In this document: positions 7,833 to 16,610 of the stretch, piece by piece | Position numbering within the stretch: position 1 is the first letter of the stretch | Layout: each line of letters opens with the position of its first letter | IMG/VR virus record: IMGVR_UViG_3300020119_000062 | Coordinates: 1-47,346 of that record | Reading direction: 5' to 3' (one strand) | From: a virus | DNA length: 47,346 nt | The notes under the pieces: model-generated | Database searches by the model: none | What the model was told of the DNA's origin: nothing | What the model saw: the letters and a program-made list of their open reading frames with translations, nothing else | Program-made: the position numbers and the translations under genes

Positions 7833-8653
7833 GTAACCAGATTATAAACTTCGGAGTTACTTGTGACTTCTTGGGGCGATTGGGTAATAATTTATTCCAG
7901 GCGGCTGCTGTAGTGGGATACGCTGAGAAACACGGAGTAGATTATGCCCTGCCTCTAGGTTACCATCATCAGAACATTTACAGATTCTTTCCTAAATTTA
8001 AATACCAATATATGCGAAGTCGCGGAGGCGGTCGTAATGGAAAGGAATTAAGTGTTTTTGGAAATGAGAAATATGAGGAACAAGAATGTAAGTATTTTGA
8101 AATTTCTGCTAACCCCGCTGGGGTTCATCTTCGCGGTTTCTTCCAGACAGAACGTTATTTCGAGCATTGCAGAGATAAGATATTGGATCTTCTCAATTTC
8201 AATTATACTCCGATACCTTATGTATCAATCCATGTTAGGCGTACTGACTATCTAGAGCATCCGGCCAATTTCCCGACTGTGACCGAAAGCTATCTTAACA
8301 CCGCTATGGATCATTTTAAAGACAAAACATTTTTAGTATTCAGCGATGACATTCCTTGGTGTAAAGAAACGTTTCCAATTACTTTCTCAGGACGCAAATT
8401 TGAATTTGTGGGGAATGATAAAGTTGAATTTAGCGGTAACGGAAACGAATTTAATGAGCTATCTTTGATGGCTAGTTGTGAGCATAATATAATTGCAAAT
8501 TCATCCTTTAGCTGGTGGGCGGGTTGGGCAAATCGGAATCCAGACAAAATAGTAATAAGTCCCAGTAAGGAAACATGGTTTGGAATAAACGCACAACAGC
8601 TTGAAACAAAATATCTCATTCCTGAAAGATGGATTCAAATACACACACGATGA
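7829..8653 (+). CDS. GT11 family alpha-1,2-fucosyltransferase-like enzyme
   Basis: A 274-residue GT-B enzyme. GRLGNNLFQAAAVVGYA near residue 15 is the GT11 acceptor-side motif; HVRRTDYLEHP at 135-145 is the HxRRxDY motif that binds GDP-fucose; ANSSFSWWAGW (about 223-233) is the conserved C-terminal motif. The family moves L-fucose from GDP-fucose to a terminal sugar. GDP-L-galactose is a close structural analogue, and an epimerase that can make it is encoded at 10165, so L-galactose is a plausible donor sugar. Acts in the cytoplasm, as no signal is seen. Confidence 0.85.
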   Translation: MSNQIINFGVTCDFLGRLGNNLFQAAAVVGYAEKHGVDYALPLGYHHQNIYRFFPKFKYQYMRSRGGGRNGKELSVFGNEKYEEQECKYFEISANPAGVHLRGFFQTERYFEHCRDKILDLLNFNYTPIPYVSIHVRRTDYLEHPANFPTVTESYLNTAMDHFKDKTFLVFSDDIPWCKETFPITFSGRKFEFVGNDKVEFSGNGNEFNELSLMASCEHNIIANSSFSWWAGWANRNPDKIVISPSKETWFGINAQQLETKYLIPERWIQIHTR

Positions 8654-8979
8654 ATGACATTAAAGAAATTTGGCTACCAGTAAATGGATGGGAAACATTG
8701 TATGAAGTTTCTAATTTTGGACAAGTTAGAAGCATAACAAAAATGCGGAAACATTGGCGTGGCCATGATAATAATAGATTATGCGCGAATGTTCATAGAT
8801 TGGTTTGTCAGGCATTCATTCCTAATCATCAGAATTTATCAGTTATTAATCATAAAGATTGTAATCCATTAAATAATAATTTAGAAAATCTTGAATGGTG
8901 TACAATAAGCCATAACACAAAACACGCTTGGGATAACGGAGCGTTTATTCGCAGTAAATTATTTAAACATAATAGATGA
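8650..8979 (+). CDS. NUMOD4/HNH homing-type endonuclease
   Basis: The N-terminus KEIWLPVNGWETLYEVSNF is a NUMOD4 DNA-binding motif; VHRLVCQAFIPNHQN and INHKDCNPLNNNLENLEW form the HNH_3 nuclease core with conserved His, Asn and Asn. It is a 109-residue free-standing homing-type nuclease. The start at 8650 overlaps the fucosyltransferase stop (ATGA) and its own stop overlaps the next start, so it entered the operon without breaking coupling. Confidence 0.85.
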   Translation: MNDIKEIWLPVNGWETLYEVSNFGQVRSITKMRKHWRGHDNNRLCANVHRLVCQAFIPNHQNLSVINHKDCNPLNNNLENLEWCTISHNTKHAWDNGAFIRSKLFKHNR

Positions 8980-9707
8980 TGATGCCGCAATCCATTTCAT
9001 TATGCTTTACTTCATATAATCGCGCAGAGCTTTTATTTCAAGCCTTCGAACAGATACTAAACGATGATCGAATTTCGGAAATCGTTATAAGCGATGACAA
9101 TTCGCGGCCTGATGTTCTAGAAAAAATCTACTTCCATTTCAAGGATGTTTCTAAGGTTAAGATATTTAAGAATGATAGAACACACGACTGCTATTTCAAT
9201 AAGAAACTAGCTATTGAACGCGCTACAAACGAATGGGTTTGCATCCTCGACTCTGATAATATTTTCGGAATGGATTATCTTAATCGAATTGAGAACATCA
9301 TCAGGGGCGGGTTAAATCCTAAAACAATCTATCAGCCCGACTTCGCCAAGCCTCATTTCAATTTCACCCATCTCTCAGGGCAATTATTGAACAAAGGAAA
9401 TATAGCGCAGCACATGCACAATCGTAGTACTGACACGATGCTAAACGCTATGAACTATTTTGTTAACCGCGATGAATATTTAAGAGTGTTCGATGCAAAT
9501 ACGAATCCAGTAACGAGCGATTCTATTTACCAAAACTATCGATGGCTTGAGGCTGGAAATTATATCTATGTCGTACCTTCGTTTGAATATTTACATACTG
9601 TTGATAATCATGGTAATGAGGAAAAAGGACATTATTCTCAAAACAATAATCGTACACCTCGTGGATTCCATGAATCAATAATTTCGAAATTAAAACAAAT
9701 GAGATAA
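8976..9707 (+). CDS. Glycosyltransferase family 2
   Basis: A 243-residue GT-A enzyme. SLCFTSYNRAELLFQAF begins the nucleotide-sugar fold; EIVISDDNSRPDV is the first acidic loop; WVCILDSDNIFG at about residue 90 carries the DxD metal-binding motif. Probably transfers a sugar from an NDP donor to a growing glycan. Three ATG codons follow each other at 8976-8984; the first overlaps the preceding stop and was chosen. Confidence 0.8.
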   Translation: MMMPQSISLCFTSYNRAELLFQAFEQILNDDRISEIVISDDNSRPDVLEKIYFHFKDVSKVKIFKNDRTHDCYFNKKLAIERATNEWVCILDSDNIFGMDYLNRIENIIRGGLNPKTIYQPDFAKPHFNFTHLSGQLLNKGNIAQHMHNRSTDTMLNAMNYFVNRDEYLRVFDANTNPVTSDSIYQNYRWLEAGNYIYVVPSFEYLHTVDNHGNEEKGHYSQNNNRTPRGFHESIISKLKQMR

Positions 9708-10168
9708 TGCATCATAATGCGACACATGGAGAGGGCACCAAGCGAAATCTAACCCCAGAATATAAAACTTGGTGTGATATAAAATATCGATGTAAGAACC
9801 CAAACTATCCAGAATTTCATTTATATGGAGGACGGGGAATAAAAATGTGTAAAAGATGGGATGATAATTATATTAATTTTCTTGAGGATATGGGTAGAAA
9901 GCCCACGTTAAAACATTCCATCGATAGGATTAACTCTAATGGTGATTATGAACCTGGGAATTGTCGATGGGCTACAGCATTGGAACAAAGTCATAACAGA
10001 AGATCAAATCGGTGGATAGAATTTGGTGGGCAAAAAATGATTTTAAAACAATGGGCTGATTATTTGAATACCACTTCTGTTAATTTATCAACAATGATGA
10101 AATCAAAACCATTTGATAAAGTTGTTGACTATTATCAAAATCATAGACGTAAATCACCATCAAGATGA
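9707..10168 (+). CDS. HNH-type homing endonuclease variant
   Basis: A 153-residue protein. TPEYKTWCDIKYRCKNPNY, YGGRGIKMCKRW and then HSIDRINSNGDYEPGNCRWA are the signature of a phage nuclease family usually annotated HNH or AP2-associated, where the H, DRI-N and GNCRWAT positions form the active site. The C-terminal region (EFGGQKMILKQWADYLN) is likely a helical DNA-reading domain. It overlaps both neighbours by 1-4 bases and interrupts the sugar genes. Confidence 0.75.
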   Translation: MHHNATHGEGTKRNLTPEYKTWCDIKYRCKNPNYPEFHLYGGRGIKMCKRWDDNYINFLEDMGRKPTLKHSIDRINSNGDYEPGNCRWATALEQSHNRRSNRWIEFGGQKMILKQWADYLNTTSVNLSTMMKSKPFDKVVDYYQNHRRKSPSR

Positions 10169-11229
10169 AGACTGCATGGATCGGAGGGGGCCTCGGATTT
10201 ATTGGACACCATTTAGCTAGAAGGCTTAAACAAGAAGGCTACTGGGTGCGTGTTGTTGATATTAAGCCTTACGAATATGGTTCGACTGATTTTGCTGATG
10301 ATGTCGTGATTGGAGATTTGCGCGATCCTAAAATAGTTCAATCAACATTACTACTTTGTGACGGTCAATCATGGTCATACTACGAAAAACCGTTCGCTCA
10401 ATACTCTAATTTCGATTTTGTTGCTAATCTGGCTTGTCAAATGGGCGGGGCTCAGTATGTTTTCACTGGAGAGAATGATGCTAATATCATGCACGACTCT
10501 GCTTTGATAAACTTAAATGTTTGCAATGTTTTACGAGAACAAGAATTTAAAGGAGTTGTTTTTTATAGCTCATCAGCTTGCATCTATCCAGAACATATCC
10601 AAGCTGAAACGGATAATAAGGGATTGAAAGAAAAAGACGCGATTCCAGCTGCGCCAGACTCTTGCTATGGTTGGGAGAAACTATTCAGCGAACGTCTTTA
10701 CCTAGCCTATGCACGAAACTATGGATTGAATGTGAGGGTCGCTCGCTTTCATAACATATACGGCCCTGAAGGAACGTACAAAGGAGGTAGGGAGAAGGCT
10801 CCAGCAGCTATGTGTCGCAAGGTGATTGAATGTAAAGATCCAATTAGCATTTCATCAATACACGATGAAGCATTTCCTAAAATAGAGGTCTTTGGCGATG
10901 GCCAACAAACGCGTTCTTTTCTTTACATAGATGATTGCATTGATGCCGTTCGATTACTTATGGAATCGGATTTTAAAGAACCAATTAATATCGGCAGCGA
11001 AGAAATGGTAAGCATAAACCAACTTGCACAAATGGCGATTGATATTTCAGGTAAACAAATAGCGATTAAAAATATTCCTTCGAATGCTTTGGGTGTGAGG
11101 GGCCGAAACAGCGATAATACTTTGATCGAAAAGACGCTCGGATGGAAACCAAAATATAGTTTGAAAGAAGGATTGACGCGCACATATTCATGGATCAACC
11201 AACAAATCAATGGGCTTCACACTAAATAA
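10165..11229 (+). CDS. GDP-mannose 3,5-epimerase-like SDR enzyme
   Basis: A 354-residue extended short-chain dehydrogenase. The NAD-binding GGGLGFIGHHLARRL sits at residues 7-21; SSSACIYPE and the YxxxK pair (Tyr168, Lys172 in YGWEK) are catalytic. RFHNIYGPEGTYKGGREKAP, GDGQQTRSF and VRGRNSDN closely follow plant GDP-mannose 3,5-epimerases, which make GDP-L-galactose. The length also fits that family. It supplies an activated sugar to the neighbouring transferases. Overlaps the next gene by 20 bases. The exact sugar product is inferred from the motifs. Confidence 0.8.
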   Translation: MKTAWIGGGLGFIGHHLARRLKQEGYWVRVVDIKPYEYGSTDFADDVVIGDLRDPKIVQSTLLLCDGQSWSYYEKPFAQYSNFDFVANLACQMGGAQYVFTGENDANIMHDSALINLNVCNVLREQEFKGVVFYSSSACIYPEHIQAETDNKGLKEKDAIPAAPDSCYGWEKLFSERLYLAYARNYGLNVRVARFHNIYGPEGTYKGGREKAPAAMCRKVIECKDPISISSIHDEAFPKIEVFGDGQQTRSFLYIDDCIDAVRLLMESDFKEPINIGSEEMVSINQLAQMAIDISGKQIAIKNIPSNALGVRGRNSDNTLIEKTLGWKPKYSLKEGLTRTYSWINQQINGLHTK

Positions 11230-11902
11230 CATCTACACTGGAATGAGCATACCGCGCGACTTTGTTTTGCGTATTCAGGACATTGCTAATATTCCATACT
11301 TTATCGAGACGGGAACGGCAGGAGGTGAATCGGTCGCTTGGGCTAAAGATTATTTTACAGAATGTTGGACTATAGAGGCCGATCAAACCAGGGAGATAAA
11401 CAAACTTGAAGGAATTAATTATCATGCAGGGAATACAGTCGAAGTTTTGCCAGACATTCTTTTGAATGAGAAACTGAAGAATAAAGAAACACCTATTTTC
11501 TTCTGGCTTGATGCCCATTGGTGTGAACCTTATCCTAATAACACCGGACGCAAAGAATGTTATCTCATCGAAGAAATTGAAGCAATCAGAGACAGGCCTA
11601 ATTCAGTCGTTATGGTTGACGATGCGCGTTTGTTCGCTGGCCCACCGCCTTACCCTAATGACCCCCGCGATTGGCCACGCCTAGATGCTATTTTCTTCAA
11701 GCTACGCGAATGCTTTCCTTATCATACGATTACTATAGTGGATGACTTCATAATCGCTGTGCCGCAAAGTTTAGTACCTGTGGTAGATCAGGAGTGGGTC
11801 GACAACTACAAGAAACGTTATCGGGGCGAAGATCAGCTTCTTTGGGAGTCGGTGAATATTACTTACAATGCTTTCATTAAATACGTTGAATCAAGATCAT
11901 GA
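11210..11902 (+). CDS. Class I methyltransferase-like protein (230 residues)
   Basis: PYFIETGTAGGESVAWA (about residues 28-44) is a SAM-binding loop of the type seen in FkbM-related and TylF-like methyltransferases; TIEAD marks the second strand, and FFWLDAHWCE and VVMVDDARLF mark acidic metal or active-site positions. Likely methylates a sugar hydroxyl. It starts inside the epimerase gene end and overlaps the next gene by four bases. Confidence 0.65.
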   Translation: MGFTLNNIYTGMSIPRDFVLRIQDIANIPYFIETGTAGGESVAWAKDYFTECWTIEADQTREINKLEGINYHAGNTVEVLPDILLNEKLKNKETPIFFWLDAHWCEPYPNNTGRKECYLIEEIEAIRDRPNSVVMVDDARLFAGPPPYPNDPRDWPRLDAIFFKLRECFPYHTITIVDDFIIAVPQSLVPVVDQEWVDNYKKRYRGEDQLLWESVNITYNAFIKYVESRS

Positions 11903-12531
11903 ATTGGATTGAGAGACTTTATGAGATAAAAGGAAAGGATTTATATTCCCAGAATGGCGAGGGGCTTATTTTAGAATACATAATTTCAAAACTTAAAATC
12001 AAAAAAGGGACATTAGATATAATTGATATTGGAGGTGGCGACGGATTTTATCTGAGCAACACGAGGCATTTAGCCCAAATTTTGGAATTAAAAACTCTAA
12101 TAATAGATAAAGAAAATGGTCATTTCATAACGGCTGAAAACATACTTCGCTATTTTGGTGAACTAAAGAACAATTTAGTTATTAGTATAGATATTGATGG
12201 TAATGATTATTGGGTATTGCAAACAATTTTAAGATCATGCAAACCAGAAATTATTTGCGCTGAGTTCAATCCCACCTTTGGAGATTCACGAACCATTAAA
12301 TACAATCCTGATCATGTTTGGGATGGAACCGATTACTATGGATTCTCTTTTCATGCGGGGGTGAAATTAGCTGAAGCAAATGGCTACAAAGTTATTTTCC
12401 AAATCGCGGATATGAATATGATAATGGTTAGAGAGGACTTAATTAAAGTTCCAATCCCGCCCGTTACGTTCAAGTTAAACAATTTCTTTAAACAGAGTGA
12501 ACGCCCAGAATCAGATTGGGTATTTGTATGA
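11899..12531 (+). CDS. Putative methyltransferase (210 residues)
   Basis: QNGEGLILEYII, IIDIGGGDGFYLSN (a glycine-rich motif I, about residues 42-55), then VISIDIDGNDYWVLQTI and AEFNPTFGD resemble FkbM-like enzymes, as does DYYGFSFHAGVKLAEANGY. The likely reaction is O-methylation of a sugar. Coupled to both neighbours by ATGA overlaps. Confidence 0.6.
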   Translation: MNWIERLYEIKGKDLYSQNGEGLILEYIISKLKIKKGTLDIIDIGGGDGFYLSNTRHLAQILELKTLIIDKENGHFITAENILRYFGELKNNLVISIDIDGNDYWVLQTILRSCKPEIICAEFNPTFGDSRTIKYNPDHVWDGTDYYGFSFHAGVKLAEANGYKVIFQIADMNMIMVREDLIKVPIPPVTFKLNNFFKQSERPESDWVFV

Positions 12532-12668
12532 AAGCACAAAAATTCAAACCTCCTAAGTCATCAGAATGGCCAAAGGACAAAATCAAAGAAGATGTGAAAG
12601 AATTAAGGACTCACATGGATAATATTATAATTGAAAAACTAGCTAATAAATTAGGCGCAAAGAAATGA
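12528..12668 (+). CDS. Small hypothetical protein (46 residues)
   Basis: MKAQKFKPPKSSEWPKDKIK opens a basic, helical 46-residue protein. Its ATG overlaps the preceding stop (ATGA), and the next gene begins two bases after its stop. No domain; tight packing supports translation. Confidence 0.5.
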   Translation: MKAQKFKPPKSSEWPKDKIKEDVKELRTHMDNIIIEKLANKLGAKK

Positions 12669-12669
12669 A

Positions 12670-13398
12670 ATGAACATACTTCAGGAATCGTATATAGCCT
12701 ATATTAATCTCGATTCGCGCCCTGACCGTGATGAACACATGCAAAAGGAATTGGAGCGAATGGGAATAAAGGCTAAGAGACGTAAGGCGTTTTTACCAGA
12801 TCAATTTACAAGCCCGAAATATGAAGTGATGAGAAGGCGCACACCAGGTGCCATTGGCTGTCATTTGTCACAACGCGCTCTCATGGTTCAGGCTAACTTC
12901 ATGGATAAACATGCGATGATTTTAGAGGACGACCTTGTTTTTTGTGATGATTTCAAAGAGCGATTAATAATCATTGAAGATTATTTAGCTCATAATGATT
13001 GGGATATTTTCTGGTTTGGCGGGACTTATCACAAAGAGCCAACATGGCACAAAAGCCCACATCCTCAAGATATGAAGCACTGTCATTGCAACTTAAATCG
13101 AGATTATGAAGAAACAGGAAACCCCCGAATCGTCCGAACCTATGGCGCATTCTCTACTCATTGCTATCTTATTAATCGCGATAGCGTTGCTAAAGTTATT
13201 GGGCTCTTAGATGAGAACGTGCATCTATCGCAAGGCATAGACCATAACTTTATCTTTCTTCAACCAAATCTAAAAACATTCGCCTTTGTGCCCGGGTGCG
13301 TTAAACAGATTGATAACCAGAGCAATATCGGTAATGGCATGACTTACTTCAGTGGTTTTTCAAAATTAGGCGATCATTGGTTTCAAAATAAAATGTGA
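12670..13398 (+). CDS. GT25-like glycosyltransferase
   Basis: A 242-residue protein. AYINLDSRPDRDEHMQKEL is the typical N-terminus of GT25 enzymes; GAIGCHLSQRALM and AMILEDDLVF (about residues 84-93) are the acceptor and metal-binding motifs of that family, whose members add galactose to lipo-oligosaccharide or collagen. YGAFSTHCYLINRDS follows. Donor and acceptor here are unknown. Confidence 0.8.
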   Translation: MNILQESYIAYINLDSRPDRDEHMQKELERMGIKAKRRKAFLPDQFTSPKYEVMRRRTPGAIGCHLSQRALMVQANFMDKHAMILEDDLVFCDDFKERLIIIEDYLAHNDWDIFWFGGTYHKEPTWHKSPHPQDMKHCHCNLNRDYEETGNPRIVRTYGAFSTHCYLINRDSVAKVIGLLDENVHLSQGIDHNFIFLQPNLKTFAFVPGCVKQIDNQSNIGNGMTYFSGFSKLGDHWFQNKM

Positions 13399-13399
13399 T

Positions 13400-13600
13400 A
13401 TGAAAACTATTCAAAACAAATTCAAATGCTATTCAGGACTTTGGAATAAAATGACTGAAGCACAAAAGAAAACTTACAATTCTATTCGCGCTCATAAGGT
13501 TGGATTTGTGGCGCATCCGAAAATGAATATCCCAAAAGAGCAATTCGAAACATTGTCTCATAATTTTGCATGGTTGGCCTCACAAGAAATTAAATACTAA
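13400..13600 (+). CDS. Hypothetical protein (66 residues)
   Basis: A basic protein starting MKTIQNKFKCYSGLWNKMTE; no recognised domain. GLWNKMTEAQKKTYNSI looks like a helix. It begins two bases after the GT25-like gene and lies between transferase and methyltransferase genes. Confidence 0.6.
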   Translation: MKTIQNKFKCYSGLWNKMTEAQKKTYNSIRAHKVGFVAHPKMNIPKEQFETLSHNFAWLASQEIKY

Positions 13601-13604
13601 AATT

Positions 13605-13676
13605 ATGAGGTCATTAAATTTCACAAACGCCAATATAAAAATTGGGGGTAAGCAAAATGATCCAAAATTGAATTGA
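13605..13676 (+). CDS. Possible 23-residue peptide
   Basis: A short frame starting MRSLNFTNANIKIGGKQ fills the gap before the FkbM gene and ends one base before its ATG. The tight spacing on both sides is the only support. Confidence 0.2.
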   Translation: MRSLNFTNANIKIGGKQNDPKLN

Positions 13677-13677
13677 T

Positions 13678-14304
13678 ATGTTAATCCCATTCTCACAACT
13701 ATTCCCACGCCATCAGATTAGATCTAAAGGCGTTTTACATATCGGTGCAAGCGAAGGTCAAGAAGCCCCAGAGTATGCCCGACAAGGAATACAAGAAATG
13801 CTTTTCATAGAGGCCATTCCTTCGGTCTATAACACACTAAAAGAGAAGATAGCTCAATACCCCAGAGCTATAGCAGTAAACGCTTGTATCGGTGATGAGG
13901 ACGGGAAAGAAGTACAATTTCATATCGCTAACAATGGAGGGCAGAGTAGCTCCTATCTTGAGTTTGGAACACATAAGGAACAACACCCTACTGTGGAGTT
14001 TGTGGAAACAGTAACGATGTTCACCAAGCGGATAGACACAATCTATAACGAACTTTTAATTCCGAAAGATAAATACGATTTTCTAAACATCGACTTGCAG
14101 GGCTGTGAGATGTTCGCGCTTCGCGGAATGGGTGATTTGCTTTGGAATTTCCAATGGGCTTATCTTGAAATAAATACAGCAGAAGTTTATAAGGGATGTG
14201 CGCAAGTTGGTGAAGTGGATGCCTTTATGGCCAAGTTTGGATTTAGGAGATTCGACACTAAGATGATAGGAAATTGGGGAGACGCTTGTTATTGTAGAAA
14301 ATGA
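13678..14304 (+). CDS. FkbM family methyltransferase
   Basis: A 208-residue SAM-dependent enzyme. VLHIGASEGQEAPEYA (about residues 19-34) is motif I; LFIEAIPSVYNTLKEKI, VNACIGDED and DFLNIDLQGCEMFALRG are further signatures of the FkbM family, which O-methylates sugars and polyketides. It fits decoration of the glycan made by neighbouring transferases. Its stop overlaps the exostosin-like start. Confidence 0.85.
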   Translation: MLIPFSQLFPRHQIRSKGVLHIGASEGQEAPEYARQGIQEMLFIEAIPSVYNTLKEKIAQYPRAIAVNACIGDEDGKEVQFHIANNGGQSSSYLEFGTHKEQHPTVEFVETVTMFTKRIDTIYNELLIPKDKYDFLNIDLQGCEMFALRGMGDLLWNFQWAYLEINTAEVYKGCAQVGEVDAFMAKFGFRRFDTKMIGNWGDACYCRK

Positions 14305-15113
14305 TAGAAGTTCATCCAGACTTTAGACCACCAATCAAAGAGGAATATCCTTTAGGGAATAAACCTATCTTCGAAGAATGGTTCTTTGAAACTTTTGACC
14401 AATCAATAAAAACAGAGCGCGAATATCTTCCTGTTTGGTGGACTTCATTTTACGTGAATAACCGCTATGGTAAAAACATTCAGGCCATTAACATGCTTCA
14501 GCGAATGATTGATGGATTGGACAAGAAAAAGAAGTATTACACTATCCTCCAATATGATGATGGCATTCTGAATAATATTTCAGGATTAGATATTAAGATT
14601 TTCGGCTCAGGGGGGGGGCGAATAGATTACCCCTTACCGCTTCTTTGTAAACCCCATGCTCACTTCTCTAATTATGATAGGACTTTCTTCGCTAACTTCA
14701 TGGGTGTTCCAAATCACTCCATTAGAAAGCGAATGAAGGAGACTTTGAAGATGCCCAAATACTTTATTCGAGATAAAGAGTTTAGTATTGACGACTATTG
14801 CCGGATAATGGCGCAATCTACTTTTACTCTTTGCCCTCGCGGTTACGGAGCTACCTCTTTTCGAATCATGGAAGCCTTACAGCAAGGATCTATTCCAGTT
14901 TATATCAGTGATCGATTTATCATCCCACATAATCGAGACTTTCAGGATTATGGGGTTTTGATTGGCTCAAATGACGTTGATCGAATAGATGAAATACTTT
15001 CGGCCATTACTCAGGAAGAGATTCAGCGAAAGAGAGAGTTAGGGAAATTGGCTTATGATACTACTTTCAATTGGGATGAGAATAGAAGACTAATTTATGA
15101 GAATGCGTATTAG
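14301..15113 (+). CDS. Exostosin-like glycosyltransferase (GT47 type)
   Basis: A 270-residue protein. FTLCPRGYGATSFRIMEAL and QGSIPVYISDRFIIP (about residues 173-207) are the C-terminal nucleotide-sugar-binding motifs of exostosin-type GT-B enzymes. The N-terminal half is shorter than in eukaryotic members. Acceptor unknown. ATGA overlap with the FkbM gene. The run GGGGGGG at 14611-14617 lies within it. Confidence 0.75.
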   Translation: MIEVHPDFRPPIKEEYPLGNKPIFEEWFFETFDQSIKTEREYLPVWWTSFYVNNRYGKNIQAINMLQRMIDGLDKKKKYYTILQYDDGILNNISGLDIKIFGSGGGRIDYPLPLLCKPHAHFSNYDRTFFANFMGVPNHSIRKRMKETLKMPKYFIRDKEFSIDDYCRIMAQSTFTLCPRGYGATSFRIMEALQQGSIPVYISDRFIIPHNRDFQDYGVLIGSNDVDRIDEILSAITQEEIQRKRELGKLAYDTTFNWDENRRLIYENAY

Positions 15114-15143
15114 GATATTATGCCTTTTTAGTATCTTTCAGTT

Positions 15144-15662
15144 ATGGAAACATGGAAAAATATACCCAATGCCGAAAATTATATGGTTAGCAATTTAGGC
15201 AGAATAAAATCACTTGATAGATTTGTTCCTCCGGGCAGAGGCGGAAAAACAAAAAGACATAGAAAGGGACAATTAATAAGATATTCAATTGATGGTAGTG
15301 GATACGCGCAATGTAGATTAGGATTTTATCACATTGAGGGGTTGAGTAGAAAAGTGCATAGATTAGTTTTATTGGCATTCATTGGTGAATCTGATTTAGA
15401 TGTGAATCATAAGGATGGCAATAAGCTCAATAATGCTTTAGATAATTTGGAATATGTAACTAAATCAGAAAATCATATTCATTGCAGAACAATTCTAAAA
15501 AAATTATCAGGAGATAATCATTGGAATTGTAGATTTAAAAAAATAGAAAGAGACAAAGTAAAATCGGATTGGATAACAGGTAAATTCACAATTAATAAGC
15601 TAAGCGTTAAATATGGTTGCAGATGGGAAACTATAAATCGAATATTGAATAATGAAAATTAG
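15144..15662 (+). CDS. NUMOD4/HNH homing-type endonuclease with HTH tail
   Basis: METWKNIPNAENYMVSNLGR is a NUMOD4 module; VHRLVLLAFIGESDLD and VNHKDGNKLNNALDNLEY form the HNH_3 core. The C-terminal TGKFTINKLSVKYGCRWETI looks like a helix-turn-helix that reads the target. 172 residues. It overlaps the next gene by 11 bases and lies 30 bases after the exostosin-like gene. Its base composition looks more AT-rich than the sugar genes, consistent with recent entry. Confidence 0.85.
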   Translation: METWKNIPNAENYMVSNLGRIKSLDRFVPPGRGGKTKRHRKGQLIRYSIDGSGYAQCRLGFYHIEGLSRKVHRLVLLAFIGESDLDVNHKDGNKLNNALDNLEYVTKSENHIHCRTILKKLSGDNHWNCRFKKIERDKVKSDWITGKFTINKLSVKYGCRWETINRILNNEN

Positions 15663-16335
15663 TTGTAATCTGATGGCGTACAACGAATCTGACATTATTG
15701 CTTTCACGATTAAGCACTATCAAAAATTCTGTGATCGGATAACGCTTTGGGATAATCATTCAACTGATAATACACCAGCAATAGCTTTATCGATGGGTTG
15801 CGAAGTTCATAAATTCGGTATCGATGGTCAATTACATGATGGGCTTTATCTCACTCTAAAAAACAATTGCTGGAAGACACAGGATGCTGATTTAATTATC
15901 ATGTGTGATGCTGATGAGATACTCATTGCGCCTCCCAATGAAATCGGTAACTTTACGATATGGCCGATGGAGGGCTTTAATATGTTCTCAGAAACGTTAC
16001 CTGAAGAAGATTGGAATGAAATAAACATGGGTATTCCAGATGGTAACTATGCCAAGCATTTAATTTTCTCCCCACGAATAAAGGATATTAATTTTCTTCC
16101 AGGTTGTCATCAGGCGCGGCCACGTTTTCCGATTTGGGGTAGAGAGACTTTGAGAGTTTGCCACTATAAACACGTTGGCGGAGTGCATAGAGTTTTAGAT
16201 AAGAATCACATTTACGAAAATAGGAAGTCTAAATATAATCGCGATCATCAGTTTGGTATTCAATATGGGTTTCCAGATCAACAAGTTATAGATTATTACA
16301 ATAGTTCACTTAAAAACTCGAAAGCATTATGGTAA
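15652..16335 (+). CDS. Glycosyltransferase family 2-like (227 residues)
   Basis: CNLMAYNESDIIAFTIKHYQ is the usual start of GT2/GT92-like enzymes; ITLWDNHSTDNTPAIA and LIIMCDADEILIAP (with the DAD metal motif near residue 88) complete the GT-A core. VCHYKHVGGVHRVLD near the C-terminus may contact the acceptor. Last enzyme of the glycan block. Confidence 0.8.
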   Translation: MKISCNLMAYNESDIIAFTIKHYQKFCDRITLWDNHSTDNTPAIALSMGCEVHKFGIDGQLHDGLYLTLKNNCWKTQDADLIIMCDADEILIAPPNEIGNFTIWPMEGFNMFSETLPEEDWNEINMGIPDGNYAKHLIFSPRIKDINFLPGCHQARPRFPIWGRETLRVCHYKHVGGVHRVLDKNHIYENRKSKYNRDHQFGIQYGFPDQQVIDYYNSSLKNSKALW

Positions 16336-16610
16336 CATTCTTACTTCATATTATACTTACCTCAATTTGCATTTGGGGGGTTCATGGATTCTTTCAACTA
16401 ACTGGGTTAGCAGATGGATTGGATTGGTTGCCTTCATGGATTCGAAAGCCATTGTTTGACTGCCCGCCCTGTATGGGATCTGTCTATGGAACATTTTCAT
16501 TTTTCATTATCGGAAATTACAATCTCGATTTTACAGTTTCGCTTTGGGTTGCCTTTTGTTTTTGTGTCTGTGGTTTGAATTACATCATTAAAGAAGCACT
16601 TTATGTTTGA
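16329..16610 (+). CDS. Small membrane protein with CPPCMGS motif
   Basis: 93 residues with two or three hydrophobic segments (FLLHIILTSICIWGVHGF; FSFFIIGN; VSLWVAFCFCVCGLNYII). LFDCPPCMGSVYGT in the loop has a CxxC that could bind metal or be redox-active. Similar small proteins appear in phages next to tail genes. It overlaps both neighbours (7 and 8 bases). Confidence 0.65.
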   Translation: MVTFLLHIILTSICIWGVHGFFQLTGLADGLDWLPSWIRKPLFDCPPCMGSVYGTFSFFIIGNYNLDFTVSLWVAFCFCVCGLNYIIKEALYV

